Below are positions 7,243 through 16,886 of a stretch of 64,000 nt of DNA, in pieces. Position 1 is the first letter of the stretch; each line of letters opens with the position of its first letter. The notes under the pieces are model-generated. The model saw only the letters and a program-made list of their open reading frames with translations. It was not told where the DNA came from and searched no databases. A program made the position numbers and the translations under genes. The stretch comes from Bdellovibrionales bacterium. Its GTDB lineage: Bacteria; Bdellovibrionota; Bdellovibrionia; Bdellovibrionales; JAGQZY01. The DNA lies in assembly GCA_019750295.1 (NCBI GenBank), contig JAIEOS010000017.1, positions 1-64,000 on the forward strand, read 5' to 3'.

Positions 7243-8934
7243 CTACTTGCTACTGGCCAAATCGACGATGGCGTTAAAGACCATGGCGTTAGGCTTAGAG
7301 TCCTTACTGTCCAAGCAAAAGTATCCGACGCGCTCAAACTGATAGCGCAGCTCGGGCTTGGCCTCATTAAGGCTCCATTCGAGTTTGGCGTTCTTGATGA
7401 TTTTTAAAGATTCAGGATTCAAATTGTCTTTAAAAGTTTTTCCTTCCGGAACGTTCTCCGGATCTGGCACTTTAAAAAGTCGACCGTAGATGCGAACTTC
7501 GGCATCCACGCACTTGCTCGCAGACACCCAGTGCATCATGCCTTTCACCTTGCGACCGTCGGAGGTGGGTTTGCCGCCGAGAGTAGCGACATCGTAATCG
7601 CAACGGAGTTCTACAATTTGACCGCTGGCATTTTTAATCACTTCTTTGCACTTGATCACATAGGCATTACGCAAACGCGCTTCTTTGCCGGGAGCTAAAC
7701 GAAAGAAATCCGCCGGAGGATTTTCCATAAAATCGGCAGCATCGATGTAGACCTCGCGACCGAAATAAATTTTTCGATGACCCATCTCCGGTTTTTTAGG
7801 ATGCACTTGCGTCTCGATGATTTCTTCTTTCCCTTCGGGATAGTTTTCAATCACCACTTTGATGGGATTTAAAACCGCCATCGCACGGTGAGCGACATTG
7901 TCGAGATCGTCACGCACACAGTTTTCTAAAATATCGTACTCAATAATACTCTCCGCTTTGGCGACACCGATGCGTTTTGCAAAAAGTTGGATCGATTCAG
8001 GAGTGTAGCCCCGTCGACGAATTCCTGAAATGGTCGGCATCCGGGGATCATCCCAGCCACTGACTAAATTTTCTTTCACTAACTGAAGCAGTTTACGTTT
8101 GCTCATCACCAAATAAGTCATGTTCATTCGAGCAAACTCATACTGATGAGGTTCGCCGCCGGTGGGAACGTTTTGTATACACCAGTCATAAAAGGGGCGG
8201 TGATCTTGAAATTCCAAAGTGCAAATCGAATGAGTGATGCGCTCGATGGCGTCTGAGAGCGGGTGAGCGTAATCGTACATCGGATAGATGCACCATTTGT
8301 CGCCCGTGTTGTGATGACTCACTTTACGAATACGGTAAAGTAAAGGATCACGCATGTTCATGTTCGGCGATTGCATGTCGATTTTGGCGCGTAGGACATG
8401 TTGACCTTCTTCGAACTCTCCAGCCTTCATACGACGGAACAGATCTAAGTTTTCTTGCACAGAGCGATCACGGTAGGGACTGTTGCGTCCCGGAGTGGTA
8501 AAGTCACCGCGATACTCTCGAAGCTCTTCCTCGTTTAAACTACAGACATAAGCTTTCCCATTTTGAATGAGAAGTTCGGCCCAATCATAAAGTTGTTGGA
8601 AATAGTTGGACGCGTAAAAAAGATCGTTCCCCCAATCATAGCCTAACCATTTAACGTCGGCTTTAATCGATTCGACATATTCGACATCTTCCGTCTCGGG
8701 ATTGGTGTCGTCAAAGCGCAGATGGCAACGTCCATTGTAATCCTGGGCGAGTCCAAAATTCAGACAGATGGACTTGGCGTGACCGAGATGGAGATAGCCA
8801 TTGGGCTCCGGAGGAAAGCGAGTGACAACTTGGCCTCCATGCTTACCCGATTTGATATCGGTCTCGATAATTTGACGTAAAAAATTAGGTGCTTCGACAG
8901 GATTTTTATGATCGTTTTTATGAGGATGAGCCAT
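7243..8934 (-). CDS. glnS: Glutaminyl-tRNA synthetase
   Basis: A 563-residue class I synthetase that charges tRNA-Gln. The HIGH-type motif is [15 protein letters not shown] at 41-55 and the KMSKS-type motif is VMSKRK at 276-281. The length matches E. coli GlnRS (about 554). The C-terminal beta-barrel anticodon-binding part is complete ([18 protein letters not shown], ending near the stop). It stands alone on the minus strand, with a secreted-protein gene 42 bp upstream in the same direction. Because GltX is also present at 26 kb, the organism appears to use direct glutaminylation, at least in part. Confidence 0.97.
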   Translation of the reverse strand: MAHPHKNDHKNPVEAPNFLRQIIETDIKSGKHGGQVVTRFPPEPNGYLHLGHAKSICLNFGLAQDYNGRCHLRFDDTNPETEDVEYVESIKADVKWLGYDWGNDLFYASNYFQQLYDWAELLIQNGKAYVCSLNEEELREYRGDFTTPGRNSPYRDRSVQENLDLFRRMKAGEFEEGQHVLRAKIDMQSPNMNMRDPLLYRIRKVSHHNTGDKWCIYPMYDYAHPLSDAIERITHSICTLEFQDHRPFYDWCIQNVPTGGEPHQYEFARMNMTYLVMSKRKLLQLVKENLVSGWDDPRMPTISGIRRRGYTPESIQLFAKRIGVAKAESIIEYDILENCVRDDLDNVAHRAMAVLNPIKVVIENYPEGKEEIIETQVHPKKPEMGHRKIYFGREVYIDAADFMENPPADFFRLAPGKEARLRNAYVIKCKEVIKNASGQIVELRCDYDVATLGGKPTSDGRKVKGMMHWVSASKCVDAEVRIYGRLFKVPDPENVPEGKTFKDNLNPESLKIIKNAKLEWSLNEAKPELRYQFERVGYFCLDSKDSKPNAMVFNAIVDLASSK

Positions 8935-8976
8935 GGCTAAATATCTGAAATCTAGCCAATTCTGTCAACAGATCGC

Positions 8977-9897
8977 TTAATTCAAACCACAAAGATGGGG
9001 CTGCTGCGGGCAAGAGCCAGTCATTCCGAGGGGGTTTGCAAAGTTTGCGTCACAAACTCGAGCGGAGCGCACATCGGTGATGGGGCCTTGTTGGCCGTTG
9101 AGGATGTTTCCGAGTTCATTCTCCGTGAGGGCTTTCGCCAGAGATCGAGACACCACTCGTCCGTCCCCATAGATGATTTTCAACTCCGGTCCCAAAAAAC
9201 GAATTCCGTGGGAGTAGTCTTCATAGGCAAAATCATGGGGAAGAGCCAGGGGTTGAATGGGCTTGTTCCCGGCCTGCTGCCAGCCATAGATGGCGACCTG
9301 CTGAGGCTTTGAATTGAGGCGATTGGTGATCACCACATCTTTTTTATGTCCCGCCACGAGGCCCCAGCGCCCGTCGCGTTGATTTTCGATGGTGTTATTA
9401 AAAATATAATAGTTAGGACCTGAGCGCATCGCGCCGGGATACTTATACCAGTCGGTGGGCTGCGGTTTGAGTTTGACCGACGCTTGGTCGTAAATACGAT
9501 CCACTAAAAATGTTGTCGGCATCACAAAACCGAATTCGCTCGCTAAAAACTGAGCGGCATAATTTGTGAGAGGCATGCGGACGAAATCATTTTCGGTTCC
9601 GATCATCAAATAATCGGGCTGCACTTGCAGCTCCAAAACGACATCTGCACCTTGATAGCGAGCCGGGATTCGAAGAGGGGTGAAGGCTTTAAGAACTTCA
9701 GGAACATTTCCTTTGAGGACTTCCTTCACCACCGCGAGTTCGCGCTGGACGGATGGATTTTTTAAATAGCTTAAAAATGTTTGTGAAGACCAAGCCTCAT
9801 TCGTTTGTCGAGGTGGAAATCCACAATGTTGAGCGTGAGCTTGAAAAGAGAGAATAAAGAGCGAATAAAAAGCGGCCAGTCTCAGTAGATTGTTCAT
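8977..9897 (-). CDS. Secreted protein of unknown function
   Basis: A 306-residue exported protein: signal peptide LRLAAFYSLFILSFQAHA, cleavage after AHA at about residue 22. The mature part has conserved-looking blocks (FLVDRIYDQA, then GHKKDVVITNRL near 185, and a H...YEDYSHGIRFLGPE stretch near 227-242 with repeated histidine and acidic residues). The pattern suggests an enzyme with a His-containing site, but I do not recognise the family. Four cysteines in the C-terminal 40 residues could form disulfides. It lies upstream of glnS in the same direction. Confidence 0.7.
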   Translation of the reverse strand: MNNLLRLAAFYSLFILSFQAHAQHCGFPPRQTNEAWSSQTFLSYLKNPSVQRELAVVKEVLKGNVPEVLKAFTPLRIPARYQGADVVLELQVQPDYLMIGTENDFVRMPLTNYAAQFLASEFGFVMPTTFLVDRIYDQASVKLKPQPTDWYKYPGAMRSGPNYYIFNNTIENQRDGRWGLVAGHKKDVVITNRLNSKPQQVAIYGWQQAGNKPIQPLALPHDFAYEDYSHGIRFLGPELKIIYGDGRVVSRSLAKALTENELGNILNGQQGPITDVRSARVCDANFANPLGMTGSCPQQPHLCGLN

Positions 9898-9984
9898 GAC
9901 GAACCTATCGGCAAAGCTGGGTATTTTTATTTCGGCAGATGGCCTAGTTTTTTAGAATGAGATGGAGCTCCTTCGAGCTCAAGT

Positions 9985-10530
9985 TTATAAGACTCTCTGC
10001 CATCCGTTAACGGGATCAACGTTTGACTTTTGACCTCGGCTTAACTGAACGGTGTAGGGGCCAATCTTTTCGATCTCGATACAGTCATCGATGTCATAGA
10101 GATCATCGGTGTGAAGTTCGACTAAATCATTTTCTAAATTTTTCTTGGCTTTATTTTTGGCCTCAAGGGGAGACTCCGCGACCAAAAACTTCATGTAGTG
10201 CATTTCGCCGAACACTTCTTTTTTATAAGCTCCCAAATTCACAAAATACAGCTTGAGATCATCTTTACTTTTTCTCTGATTATTATTCTGACCTTTACTG
10301 ACAGTGATATCGTAACCCTCGACGTTCTCGAGGGCCAACCAAGAGTCCACATGCAGGGACTTAGGAGTGCCAAACCAATTTTCTTTTATCTGAGGTATAA
10401 GTTCCTCTGATGATTTGCCCACGAGAAACATCACATCGTGGAGCTCTAAGCTGCATCGAGGCGCACGTCCTCCAAGATAGAAGGCAATTAATTTATTCTC
10501 TGTGAATGAAAATGGCTGAAGTGTTCCCAT
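9985..10530 (-). CDS. DUF1543-type protein
   Basis: The N-terminal half matches the DUF1543 pattern (IAFYLGGRAPRCSLELHDV, then VGKSSEELIPQIKENWFG and LHVDSWLALENVEGYDI). A second, weaker copy follows (LKLYFVNLGAYKKEVFGEMH, then LVAESPLEAKNKAKKN). Function is unknown for the family. A TTG 57 bases further upstream keeps the frame open, but the extra residues do not resemble the family N-terminus, so the ATG at 10530 (MGTLQPFSF) is preferred. No signal peptide, so cytoplasmic. Confidence 0.7.
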   Translation of the reverse strand: MGTLQPFSFTENKLIAFYLGGRAPRCSLELHDVMFLVGKSSEELIPQIKENWFGTPKSLHVDSWLALENVEGYDITVSKGQNNNQRKSKDDLKLYFVNLGAYKKEVFGEMHYMKFLVAESPLEAKNKAKKNLENDLVELHTDDLYDIDDCIEIEKIGPYTVQLSRGQKSNVDPVNGWQRVL

Positions 10531-10652
10531 GCCCCGCAATCTAGTCAATCGCTCTACCTCTGTCCACTGCAAAAACAGGTGGTCCAATGTCTCGGTAAAA
10601 TAGACAGGCGCCAGGAGCGGTGCTACATTTAAGAGACTGGGGGGAGTGAAAA

Positions 10653-11759
10653 GTGCGAGCTCTGTATGGAATCCTAGCGATCTTTTTTTTCACACCGGCA
10701 ATGGCTCACGCCACGTCCTGCAAACCATTTCGTGTGCATTTGGAGGCGAGGGCACCTGCGGAAGCGCCCCATGTACCCTTTCTCCAAAGTCCGTCTTGGG
10801 AAAAAGATCTTGTTCTTAAAATTTCTCGTCTGGAAAAAAAAGTATCCTTCGAAAGCATCTATAACAAATGGCTTGCCAATCATTTGAACGAGCTCACCGA
10901 AGAGCAACGCCATCAATGGCTTCAATGTATTTACCATTACGTACAGATGGACACGGATAAAGATGGGATTGCAGATTGGACGGCTGTTGTGGATCAAAAA
11001 CCTTCGCGGACCATTTATCCTTTAGATCCTGACATGGACGGTGACGGAATACCGAATATTTTCGACTCTCAGCCTCTAGACAAAACCCTTGGAGTCGCGG
11101 TGAAAGGCCAAATCCCTAGGCATTTGATTTCTGACGAAAGCGCCGTCGCTCTTTGGCAGAAAAAGCTTTACGATGTTTATGGAATTGTAGCGATCAATCA
11201 TACGGCAAAGCATTCACCCTATGTTTTGAAAGAACTTTATTTGCTTCTTGAGAAAAGCTTTTCCCGCCAGTTTGTACGCTCATTAAAAGGAATTAAATCT
11301 GTTTATGCTTTTGCCAAGCATGATGATGTGTTTGATATCGCCGCGTACCATCACCAGATGCAGGCGATCAGTATTGGTGGACAGGACATCTATCCCGCCG
11401 GCATCAGTGACTCGCAAAAGCAGCATCTGTTGTCCACATTGGCTCACGAGATCGGGCACGCGGTCTTACTTCAAAAAATTCCCCCGCGTGAGCTACGCAC
11501 CATTTGTGAGAAGAACGGTTGGCGCGAGGTGTTTAGTTCGGACCCCACCGAATCTTTTTACGATGAAGCCTTCTTCCGTCGCCATCCCGGATGGGAGTCT
11601 AAAGAAAAGGCACATCAGAATTATTTTTTTACTAATTATTCCTACTCCAATGCTCATGAGTGGTTCGCCGATGCGTTTGCAAAATCGATTTTACCATCCA
11701 TGGCTCAAAAAGAGCGGCCCGGTTCCTTCGAGCGCTGGTTAAAATCCTATCTCAAATAA
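10653..11759 (+). CDS. Secreted zinc metallopeptidase-like protein with Ca-binding repeats
   Basis: A 368-residue exported protein starting at GTG with a GGGGGGAG-type ribosome-binding stretch. Signal peptide LYGILAIFFFTPAMAHA. Residues about 104-145 contain thrombospondin type 3-like calcium motifs (DTDKDGIADW, DPDMDGDGIPNIFD). The zinc motif HEIGH is at 265-269 (LSTLAHEIGHAVL), with a later NAHEWFADAFAKS block that may supply the third ligand, as in gluzincins. Likely an extracellular or periplasmic peptidase; the substrate is unknown. Confidence 0.8.
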   Translation: MRALYGILAIFFFTPAMAHATSCKPFRVHLEARAPAEAPHVPFLQSPSWEKDLVLKISRLEKKVSFESIYNKWLANHLNELTEEQRHQWLQCIYHYVQMDTDKDGIADWTAVVDQKPSRTIYPLDPDMDGDGIPNIFDSQPLDKTLGVAVKGQIPRHLISDESAVALWQKKLYDVYGIVAINHTAKHSPYVLKELYLLLEKSFSRQFVRSLKGIKSVYAFAKHDDVFDIAAYHHQMQAISIGGQDIYPAGISDSQKQHLLSTLAHEIGHAVLLQKIPPRELRTICEKNGWREVFSSDPTESFYDEAFFRRHPGWESKEKAHQNYFFTNYSYSNAHEWFADAFAKSILPSMAQKERPGSFERWLKSYLK

Positions 11760-11893
11760 TCCAACATCGCCCCAGGGTGTTGCAGATTGCCTCGGTTTTT
11801 TCATCGACGGACCTTTGAGATCCTTTCTAAAGCCTTTGCAGCTTGGCGTGGCTGTTGCTCTATCAGGAAACAACATTCCAATAAGGAGGAACT

Positions 11894-12412
11894 ATGAAGA
11901 CAAAATTACTATTAACTGGAGCAGCAATGATTTTTACGCTAGGCGTAGCTCATGCCGGTGGCGATAAAGTTGTGACGGGAAGCGCTACTGTCGATTTCGA
12001 AAAAGGCAGCGCCACGCTGAGCCCTTCCGAAAAGCAAGAGTTGCGGGATTTGATCACGTCGACAAAAGCGAAAAACAAAATCGATAAAGTGAGTATAGCC
12101 GTATGGTCGGATCAAGAACGCCCCGTTCGCGGTGATCTTTCTGCCGCTGATCGCAAGCTTGCGGATCAACGTAAAGAGGCCATCAAGGACGCCATCGAAG
12201 GGATCGACGACGACCTTAGTGTCAAAGCCTACAGCATGGCCGAGGGAACCAATTGGTTAGCTCGTACTTTTAACACTCGCGACGCGGAACTTGATTCTGT
12301 ATTCGCAAAAAAAGACGCAGAGATTCGTCGTGAAGATTTCAAAGTGTTTAAAAACGATGGTGGACCCTCAAAAGCCGTTGTTGTTTTAAAAACGAAAGTT
12401 GAAAAACATTAA
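11894..12412 (+). CDS. Secreted OmpA-like-fold protein
   Basis: A 172-residue exported protein behind a strong AAGGAGG. Signal peptide MKTKLLLTGAAMIFTLGVAHA. The mature part (SATVDFEKGSATLSPSEKQE, then KVSIAVWSDQERPVRGD and ADQRKEAIKDAI) follows the strand-helix order of OmpA C-terminal domains (F-x-S-x-L-x-xxxx-L then Sxx-DxxR-RA), but the peptidoglycan-binding residues are not conserved clearly. Possibly a periplasmic stress or envelope protein. Family assignment is tentative. Confidence 0.6.
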   Translation: MKTKLLLTGAAMIFTLGVAHAGGDKVVTGSATVDFEKGSATLSPSEKQELRDLITSTKAKNKIDKVSIAVWSDQERPVRGDLSAADRKLADQRKEAIKDAIEGIDDDLSVKAYSMAEGTNWLARTFNTRDAELDSVFAKKDAEIRREDFKVFKNDGGPSKAVVVLKTKVEKH

Positions 12413-12424
12413 TTCTTTGCTCAT

Positions 12425-12451
12425 TGCGGAAGGGGTTTATCCTCTTCCGCA
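12425..12451 (+). terminator. Hairpin after the OmpA-like gene
   Basis: Stem TGCGGAAGGGG / CCTCTTCCGCA (one G-U pair) with a TTTAT loop, 13 bases after the stop. The following sequence GAGTTTGT has only a short U-run, so a moderate terminator call. Confidence 0.5.
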
Positions 12452-12537
12452 GAGTTTGTCTCAAATTCGATCGTCTCTCCTAGACAAAAGTGAACTTTAG
12501 GCTATCAGTCTTGCCCTAAGTTTTTTATAATCTCAGT

Positions 12538-13464
12538 GTGCCATTAAAATCGATCTTCTATTCTCTGCTTTTAATTGTAGTTTGCGGCTGTAATTCCTCC
12601 GGCGGCACGGCCGATTTTGCACCCGAAGGGGGATTGATTTCCGGTGGCCCCGGTGACTCTGCAGTGCCTATCCCCTCGTCGGGATGTGGGGGCGCAAGTG
12701 CGACGGCGGGAACTTATGTACGCACCATCTCTGTGGGCGGAGTTTCTAGAGAGTATCGATTAATCATTCCTACGGGTTACTCTCCATCAACTCAGTATAA
12801 ACTCATTTTTGGATGGCACGGGTATAGTAACACGGCGATGGCCTTCCAGAATGGGACACTGGTGACGCCGCTTCTTGCCGCCGCCAATTCGCAGGCCATT
12901 TTTGTTTTACCTCAGGGAATAGAGACCTTGAGTTTGCCGGTGGGAGCTAGCGGAAAAAATGATATGCTTCCCGGTTGGGATTGGCGCCCCACGGGAAGAG
13001 ACGTTCTGCTTTTTGATGCGATTTACGAGAGCGTCGCTGACGAACTTTGTGTAGATCTCGCCCAAGTTTATAGCTTTGGGAGATCTATGGGTGGATATAT
13101 GTCCAATATTTTGGGCTGCGCCCGCGGACACATCTTGCGCGCGATGGCTGACGAAGCTGGCGCAATGCCCGATACTATGCGCCGTTACATTTGCTCTTCC
13201 GAAACGATCCCTGTGTGGAAGAATCACAATCAAGATGATACGGAGGTCGGCTATAATTTTCGAGGCGCACCGACATTTTGGCGATGGATCAATGAAAACT
13301 CCTGCACGGAAACCAGCACTCCCGTTGGGGGGCGTCCCGAATGCTCCCGCTACTCAAACTGTGGCCCCGGAGGCGAAGTGGTCTTCTGTAATGCGCCCAC
13401 CGGTGGTCACGCGACACCATCGTTTGCGGGGAGTGAGATCTGGAACTTTTTTAATTCCTTTTAG
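12538..13464 (+). CDS. Lipoprotein esterase of the PHB depolymerase/LpqC type
   Basis: A 308-residue alpha/beta hydrolase with a GTG start. The N-terminus LLLIVVCGCNSSGG has a lipobox-like VCGC, so it is probably a lipoprotein. Domain features: oxyanion region FGWHGYSN near 91-98, nucleophile elbow FGRSMGGYMSN with Ser near 183, and a GGHATPSFAG block near 295 that should carry the catalytic histidine. This is the layout of LpqC/feruloyl esterase/poly(hydroxybutyrate) depolymerase-type secreted esterases. Many cysteines in the last third suggest disulfides. The substrate cannot be told from sequence. Confidence 0.75.
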   Translation: MPLKSIFYSLLLIVVCGCNSSGGTADFAPEGGLISGGPGDSAVPIPSSGCGGASATAGTYVRTISVGGVSREYRLIIPTGYSPSTQYKLIFGWHGYSNTAMAFQNGTLVTPLLAAANSQAIFVLPQGIETLSLPVGASGKNDMLPGWDWRPTGRDVLLFDAIYESVADELCVDLAQVYSFGRSMGGYMSNILGCARGHILRAMADEAGAMPDTMRRYICSSETIPVWKNHNQDDTEVGYNFRGAPTFWRWINENSCTETSTPVGGRPECSRYSNCGPGGEVVFCNAPTGGHATPSFAGSEIWNFFNSF

Positions 13465-13501
13465 TGACGGCGCCGAATCCTCCTGATAGATTTTAAAGCC
13501 A

Positions 13502-14557
13502 ATGGAAGCACACCTGAGCCTCACCACAACGCTTATTTATATAGCACTCTCTTTCTTTTTGGTTTTTCTTAACGCATTCTTCGTGGCCTCTGAATTTGCT
13601 ATCGTTAAAGTCCGCCGCACGCGTCTGGAAGAATTAGCCGGGCAGGGAATTGCATCGGCACGGATCTCTATTTTGTGTGTGGATCAGTTAGACGAGTATT
13701 TGTCGGCCACTCAATTAGGAATCACCCTGGTGAGTTTAGCTCTCGGTTGGATTGGGGAGGATTCCTTCTTCAATCTGATGGTGATTTTAATTCCTCAGGA
13801 GTACCACAGCTTTGAGTTTTTCCATATTGCCGCTACGGCCACCTCATTTTTTATTATCACCTTGATGCATGTGGTACTGGGAGAGTTAGTTCCTAAGAGT
13901 ATGGCGATTCAGCAAGCCGAGAGAATGACGTTGCTGCTGTCGCCTCCCTTGCGTGTATTTTATAAATTAGCTCAACCACTGATTATGTCCTTTACATGGA
14001 TCGCCAATGGCATCTTAGCTCTCATCGGTTTTAGGAATTTTGAAGAGGCTCCTGTGAGCGAAGACGAACTCAAATTGATCATGCAGGATTCTAAAGATGA
14101 TGGAGTGATCTCCGAGAGCGAAGCCCAAATCATCACTAAAGCTTTTAGCTTTTCGGATAAACGGGCCGCCGATATCATGATCCCCGTCGAAAAGATGGAC
14201 TACTTGTCTTTAGCCCGAACTTTCGAAGAAAACATGGAGCTCACGCAAACCACTCGCCGTACACGATTTCCTCTCACCGAGGATGGGGTCGATGCCATAT
14301 TAGGATTGGTTCACATTAAAGACATCTATCAAAAAATGGACGAAGACCTTTCAAACAATACGTTTCAAAAAATCATGCGTCCGGTCACCTTCGTAGATCC
14401 GGGGATGCCACAAGATCGATTGCTTAAAATCTTTAGAGAGAAACGGGCGCACATGGCCGTGGTTCGCGATTCAAAGTTTAAGGTCCTAGGAGTTGTCACC
14501 ATGGAAGACATTCTCGAAGAGCTGATTGGTGAAATTCAAGATGAACACGGCAACTAG
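13502..14557 (+). CDS. CorC/HlyC-type DUF21-CBS membrane protein
   Basis: A 351-residue protein of the CNNM/DUF21 family. The first 200 residues form the membrane domain (LIYIALSFFLVFLNAFFVASEFAIVKVRRTR region, then ATQLGITLVSLALGW). Two CBS motifs follow (IMIPVEKMDYLSL; then FVDPGMPQDRLLKIFREKRAHM region), ending LEELIGEIQDEHGN. Family members often have a C-terminal CorC_HlyC domain and reach 420-450 residues; this one stops right after the CBS pair. Members are implicated in Mg/Co transport. The stop overlaps the convergent gene by 4 bp. Confidence 0.85.
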   Translation: MEAHLSLTTTLIYIALSFFLVFLNAFFVASEFAIVKVRRTRLEELAGQGIASARISILCVDQLDEYLSATQLGITLVSLALGWIGEDSFFNLMVILIPQEYHSFEFFHIAATATSFFIITLMHVVLGELVPKSMAIQQAERMTLLLSPPLRVFYKLAQPLIMSFTWIANGILALIGFRNFEEAPVSEDELKLIMQDSKDDGVISESEAQIITKAFSFSDKRAADIMIPVEKMDYLSLARTFEENMELTQTTRRTRFPLTEDGVDAILGLVHIKDIYQKMDEDLSNNTFQKIMRPVTFVDPGMPQDRLLKIFREKRAHMAVVRDSKFKVLGVVTMEDILEELIGEIQDEHGN

Positions 14558-15168
14558 TATCGATCTTTAGAGGATCTAAAATCGTAATGATAATTTAAAC
14601 CCCACACTGTGGACTCCCAAGTGACCATGTGAGCGACCGACATCGATATCGAAGATTTGATATTGAGTCGATTCATAAACGTCGCTTGCAATCCCATCGA
14701 AAAGGGTTGATTTTCGACTTCGACAACCTCTTTAAAATTCCATTTGGGTTGTTTTAAAGTAAATGGCGCGCTCAATAGAATTTCGGACCTGGCTGTAGTT
14801 CTATAGATAATTCCAGGGTTAAAACTTCCGGCATACCAAGATTGTTTTTCGATTTCGTCGGGTATGTCGCCAATTCCTTTGGCTTTATGCGAGCCAAATT
14901 GAAGGTTCGCCTCAAAGTGCTGGACCCAGCGCACTTTATAAAATGGCTTATTATAAGCATATCCTAATTTAAAACCTTGAAAGTTCGCATTGATAAATCC
15001 GGGCACTCCGAGCGCTGTCACTTCCATTTTTTCTTGCCAGTTGACATAACCTAAAGTGACTTCAGAATACGGTTTGCGAATCGCACTTGTTTTTGTACGA
15101 GAGGAGTTCTGAGCCAGGCTGCTGAAGCTGATTGCGATTAAAATTAAAAATAAAAACTTTTGCATCAT
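14554..15168 (-). CDS. Exported outer-membrane-barrel-like protein of unknown function
   Basis: A 204-residue exported protein with signal peptide KFLFLILIAISFSSLAQ. The mature part alternates hydrophobic and polar residues with many aromatic pairs (VTLGYVNWQEKM, GFKLGYAYNKPFY, MGLQATFMNRLN, WGLNYHYDFR), typical of a small beta-barrel. The C-terminus is charged rather than ending in F/W. It follows the haem-porin gene in the same direction with 10 bp between them, so both may be co-transcribed. No family recognised. Confidence 0.6.
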   Translation of the reverse strand: MMQKFLFLILIAISFSSLAQNSSRTKTSAIRKPYSEVTLGYVNWQEKMEVTALGVPGFINANFQGFKLGYAYNKPFYKVRWVQHFEANLQFGSHKAKGIGDIPDEIEKQSWYAGSFNPGIIYRTTARSEILLSAPFTLKQPKWNFKEVVEVENQPFSMGLQATFMNRLNIKSSISMSVAHMVTWESTVWGLNYHYDFRSSKDRY

Positions 15169-15178
15169 AAAAATCTTT

Positions 15179-16339
15179 TTAAAGTGAAATATGCACCTGA
15201 GTTAAAAAGGCCCAAACATCCTCAGGCACCAGCGGAGAGTTGACCACTTGTCGCGTATTTTCGACCTCAACTCGGAGTTCTGTTCGTGCCATCGGAAATG
15301 CCAAAACGCCAAAGCCTGTCCGGATATTATCCGGGCGCGAGGAAATCATGTCATCCTTGTAGGCCTGACCAGAGACAAATATGTGATAACCCCGTACAAC
15401 TTTTTGAATTCCCTCGGCAAAGACGTAATAACCGTTGGTGGACTTTTGGGACTTGGGAGTGTCTTTGATGTTTCCGACTTCGAATAAAATAGCTGAGCCA
15501 TGCCCCAAGCCTAATTTCGAGTGAACTCCTACGCGTTGACCAGCAATGTATTTGTTAGTTCCATAAAGACCCGAAATCCCGAGGCGCCAGGCCGGTTGAA
15601 TTTCGTACTCGAACATGACGGAGCCTCCTGATTGTCGGACATCACTCTCTTGATAGAGATTTCCCATAAATGCGTGGCCAGACAGTTCCCACTCCGGCCT
15701 GACGTAATGAGCGACCACACCATGGGTCTGATCGTTCTGCGCAAGTCCAGTACGGGAGCGACTGTAGGCGGTGTGATTGACGTTTCTGATTCCGTAAACT
15801 TTGTCCATCATACCAGCGTAGAGCCAAAGGGATTCTGTGGTTTGATAGCGCACGTAATGCTCTCGAGAAATCATGCTATCAATTTTTGGTGCATTTAGCT
15901 GCGATTGGAAACGAAGGGGTTTAGGAACGTAGCCGAAGGAGCTTACAAAAATGAGTTTTTGATTTTTATCAAAAATAATGGCGGCATTGACATCCGCTTG
16001 CATAAAAATATTTCGAGATGTGCTGTCTTCGCTTCCTGGATTTAATCGATAGTTTAAGTAGCGCGCTTTGATTCCCGGTCGAAACCACCAGGGTAGATTG
16101 TCTGTCTTTCCTAGGAAGCCCGAGGTCTCTCCGAGTTGCTCATCAGTTTTTTTTCCGGCGAAGGCACGGCCCGCAATTTCTGCGGCCCATAGAGCTCGAC
16201 CATAGTCGTTAATCGGTCCATTTCCGTGGCCATTATAATGACAAGTGAGGCAAGCCGCGTACTTGTATCCGATAAATTCGGGATAGGCCTTCGCAATTTG
16301 AGGTAGGAGCAGGATTAAGATGAGACAAGTACGTGTCAT
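15179..16339 (-). CDS. Outer-membrane porin-like protein with one haem c motif
   Basis: A 386-residue exported protein. Signal peptide LILILLLPQIAKA is followed at once by a single canonical haem site, CLTCH at 30-34. The rest is a beta-barrel-type sequence with repeated aromatic strands (KARYLNYRLNPG, LIFVSSFGYVP, GISGLYGTNKY, VFAEGIQKVVRGYHIFVSGQ). The arrangement suggests an outer-membrane porin carrying an N-terminal haem on the periplasmic side. It is divergent from the YceI-cytochrome pair by 30 bp, so a shared role in redox or electron transfer is plausible but unproven. Confidence 0.65.
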   Translation of the reverse strand: MTRTCLILILLLPQIAKAYPEFIGYKYAACLTCHYNGHGNGPINDYGRALWAAEIAGRAFAGKKTDEQLGETSGFLGKTDNLPWWFRPGIKARYLNYRLNPGSEDSTSRNIFMQADVNAAIIFDKNQKLIFVSSFGYVPKPLRFQSQLNAPKIDSMISREHYVRYQTTESLWLYAGMMDKVYGIRNVNHTAYSRSRTGLAQNDQTHGVVAHYVRPEWELSGHAFMGNLYQESDVRQSGGSVMFEYEIQPAWRLGISGLYGTNKYIAGQRVGVHSKLGLGHGSAILFEVGNIKDTPKSQKSTNGYYVFAEGIQKVVRGYHIFVSGQAYKDDMISSRPDNIRTGFGVLAFPMARTELRVEVENTRQVVNSPLVPEDVWAFLTQVHISL

Positions 16340-16369
16340 TTCATCAAATTGTAGCTAGTATAAGGGTCT

Positions 16370-16870
16370 ATGGACAATAATATTCGCTCGTTTTTAATTT
16401 TTATGTTTTTCACATTACAATCCCCAGTGGTTTGGTCGCAGTATGCCGCTGTTGACGTCACTTTAGTTCCTGCGGGAAGTTTCAAAGCAGAAACTAAAAA
16501 AGTAACGGGTAAGGCCTATAAATCGGCCACCGGTGTGACGGCGGAAAATATCACTGTCGATTTGGCTTCTCTGACCACTGGAATTTCTTTAAGAGATAAA
16601 CATCTTAAAGATCGTTTAATGGTCAAAACCTATCCCCAAGCGGTGCTCACAAAGGCCAGCGGACGAAGTGGTAAGGGGAAAGGCATCATCGAAATTAAGG
16701 GAAAGAAACAGCCCGTGGCCGGGACTTATAAAATTGTCGGGAACAAACTCGAGGCGGAGTTTAAAATGAATTTGCCAAAGCTGGATATCAAAGATGTCAA
16801 ATACATGGGTGTTGGTGTCTCGGAAGATGTGACTGTTCGCGTGACGGTCCCCATTGTTGAAAAACAATAG
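16370..16870 (+). CDS. YceI-like periplasmic lipid-binding protein
   Basis: A 166-residue exported protein with signal peptide FLIFMFFTLQSPVVWSQ. The mature part has the YceI lipocalin-like pattern: DVTLVPAGSFKAETKK, ITVDLASLTTGISLRDKHLK, PQAVLTKASG, IEIKGKKQPVAGTYKI and a final VTVRVTVPIVEK strand. YceI proteins bind isoprenoids or similar lipids in the periplasm and are often next to cytochromes. Here a c-type cytochrome lipoprotein follows after 16 bp, indicating an operon. Confidence 0.85.
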   Translation: MDNNIRSFLIFMFFTLQSPVVWSQYAAVDVTLVPAGSFKAETKKVTGKAYKSATGVTAENITVDLASLTTGISLRDKHLKDRLMVKTYPQAVLTKASGRSGKGKGIIEIKGKKQPVAGTYKIVGNKLEAEFKMNLPKLDIKDVKYMGVGVSEDVTVRVTVPIVEKQ

Positions 16871-16886
16871 TTGAGATGAACGATTT